A stretch of 64,000 bases of DNA from Jeotgalibaca porci (GTDB taxonomy: Bacteria > Bacillota > Bacilli > Lactobacillales > Aerococcaceae): NCBI RefSeq assembly GCF_011299095.1, contig NZ_CP049889.1, positions 1,592,501 to 1,656,500 on the forward strand, read 5' to 3'. Each line of letters begins with the position of its first letter. Position 1 is the first letter of the stretch. The notes under the pieces were generated by a model. It worked only from the letters and a program-made list of their open reading frames with translations, ran no database searches and was not told the origin of the DNA. The translations under genes were made by a program, and so were the position numbers. Positions 63,050 to 64,000 of this stretch are shown here, piece by piece.

Positions 63050-63220
63050 AGGTGAATTTATGCGCAGTTTCCTGAAACAAAACTTCAGTCATGCTGACTG
63101 GTGGCATCTATTTACACCCACTGATAAATCGAATTTTGTTCGATTATTTATTTTTTACCAAAAATGGACCACCTGGATGTGTGGACCAAGATAACTTTGA
63201 ATGAGGAAGGAGGAAACAAA
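63050..63220 (+). promoter_or_regulatory. Structured rpsL leader with a terminator-like hairpin
   Basis: Three stems are visible: CAGTC/GACTG (63086-63100), AATCGAA/TTCGATT (63127-63145) followed by a T-rich tract to 63156, and TGG-CCAC/GTGG-CCA just before the ribosome binding site. The middle one resembles an intrinsic terminator, so attenuation or feedback by a ribosomal protein is possible. Confidence 0.5.
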
Positions 63221-63643
63221 ATGCCTACAATTAACCAATTAGTTCGCAAACCTCGTAAATCTGCTATTGAAAAATCTAAATCTCCTGCATTAGGAAAAGG
63301 ATACAATAGCTTTAAGAAATCAACTACTAACACTAACTCACCTCAAAAACGTGGTGTTTGTACTCGTGTTGGTACAATGACTCCAAGAAAGCCTAACTCG
63401 GCTTTGCGTAAATATGCGCGTGTACGTTTGTCTAACCTTTTAGAAGTGACAGCTTACATTCCTGGTATCGGCCATAACCTACAAGAACATAGTGTTGTTC
63501 TTATTCGTGGTGGACGTGTAAAAGACTTGGCGGGTGTTCGTTACCATATCGTACGTGGTGCTTTGGATACAGCTGGTGTAAACGGCCGTATGCAATCACG
63601 TTCTAAATACGGAACTAAAAAGCCTAAAGCAGCTAAAAAATAA
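63221..63643 (+). CDS. rpsL: 30S ribosomal protein S12
   Basis: 140 residues beginning [14 protein letters not shown] after AAGGAGG; a longer frame from 63164 has no support. The family is unmistakable ([32 protein letters not shown]). Two usually invariant positions differ: residue 56 in [11 protein letters not shown] is Arg (codon AGA, 63386-63388) instead of Lys, and residue 104 in [10 protein letters not shown] is Ala instead of Pro. Both positions are classical sites of streptomycin resistance or dependence. S12 shapes the decoding centre. Confidence 0.97.
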   Translation: MPTINQLVRKPRKSAIEKSKSPALGKGYNSFKKSTTNTNSPQKRGVCTRVGTMTPRKPNSALRKYARVRLSNLLEVTAYIPGIGHNLQEHSVVLIRGGRVKDLAGVRYHIVRGALDTAGVNGRMQSRSKYGTKKPKAAKK

Positions 63644-63694
63644 TTTAACTACTAAAACAATAATCTAATTATACTCGAGAAAGGAGGAGTCAGT

Positions 63695-64000
63695 ATGCCT
63701 CGTAAAGGTCCAGTCGCTAAACGTGAAGTAATGCCAGATCCAATTTACCAATCTAAATTGGTTACTCGCACAATCAACCGCTTGATGGTTGATGGAAAAC
63801 GCGGTAAAGCAGCAACTATTTTATATAATGCATTTGACATCATCAAAGATTCAACTGGTAATGAACCAATTGAAGTTTATGAACAAGCAATGAAAAACAT
63901 CATGCCTGTTTTGGAAGTAAAAGCTCGTCGTGTAGGGGGTTCTAACTACCAAGTGCCTGTTGAAGTTCGTCCAGAACGTCGTACAGCTTTAGCACTACGT
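63695..64000 (+). CDS. rpsG: 30S ribosomal protein S7, 5' part
   Basis: The first 102 codons are present, [20 protein letters not shown], after AAGGAGGAG; the gene runs off the window. [22 protein letters not shown] is the conserved 16S rRNA-contacting region. It follows rpsL by 51 bases in the usual str operon order; the translation factors fusA and tuf would be expected beyond the end. Confidence 0.96.
   Translation, partial: MPRKGPVAKREVMPDPIYQSKLVTRTINRLMVDGKRGKAATILYNAFDIIKDSTGNEPIEVYEQAMKNIMPVLEVKARRVGGSNYQVPVEVRPERRTALALR

Overview
The window looks like a chromosomal segment of a non-sporulating, low-GC Firmicute of the order Lactobacillales, most probably Carnobacteriaceae-like. This rests on gene content and order: L-lactate dehydrogenase; the run pth-mfd-flippase-mazG-rqcP-divIC-yabR-tilS-hpt-ftsH-hslO-cysK-lysS without the sporulation genes that interrupt it in Bacillus; and adcACB, mntABCD and purR-glmU-prs. 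The family assignment is inference; no 16S rRNA is present.

Layout. 1-2480: the start of a divergent ABC transporter gene, then an intact IS3-family (IS150-like) element inserted into the second codon of a pgsA-like gene. 2500-3250: fifteen tandem copies of a 50-bp palindromic unit. 3269-8275: an aminotransferase and a heterodimeric ABC multidrug exporter preceded by a leader peptide and terminator that look like a translation-coupled attenuator. 8343-19260: accessory sugar metabolism, with an AraC-type regulator, two Gfo/Idh/MocA dehydrogenases and a hexuronate block (kdgA, uxaC, uxuA, SDR-type uxuB, HAD hydrolase, GH3 glycosidase). This block converts glucuronate to 2-keto-3-deoxygluconate and cleaves KDPG, but it has no KDG kinase and no transporter. 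19276-21816: a second 50-bp repeat array and a small redox operon (flavodoxin-fold reductase, two tiny proteins, DsbA/SpxH-like protein, membrane protein). 21833-28470: GNAT acetyltransferase and tyrS with a T-box on the minus strand, a SagA-like NlpC/P60 hydrolase with a WalR-type box, a MerR/TipA regulator and metS.

28508-34967: tatD-rnmV-ksgA, an AAA ATPase, a doubly broken glycosidase-like gene, a CHASE-GGDEF cyclase, veg and ispE. 34981-42183: metal homeostasis. A DtxR/MntR repressor is divergent from mntABCD, whose promoter overlaps a palindrome. It is followed by a third repeat array and adcACB, which has a Zur-type box downstream of its promoter. 42288-47000: purR, glmU, prs and ldh. 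47183-62749: the conserved translation, cell-division and proteostasis cluster ending with lysS, with a frameshifted cysK paralogue. 63016-64000: start of the rpsL-rpsG operon. Its S12 carries Arg at the classical streptomycin-resistance lysine and Ala at the classical proline.

Regulation can be read directly in many places: T-box, MerR-type 19-bp spacer promoter, Zur box, WalR box, probable MntR operator, peptide-leader attenuator and numerous intrinsic terminators. The most unusual material is the interspersed 50-bp repeat family, the exporter attenuator, the reconstructible pgsA disruption and the S12 substitutions. Two genes (cysK, glycosidase-like) are frameshifted at homopolymer runs and could be true pseudogenes or sequence errors.
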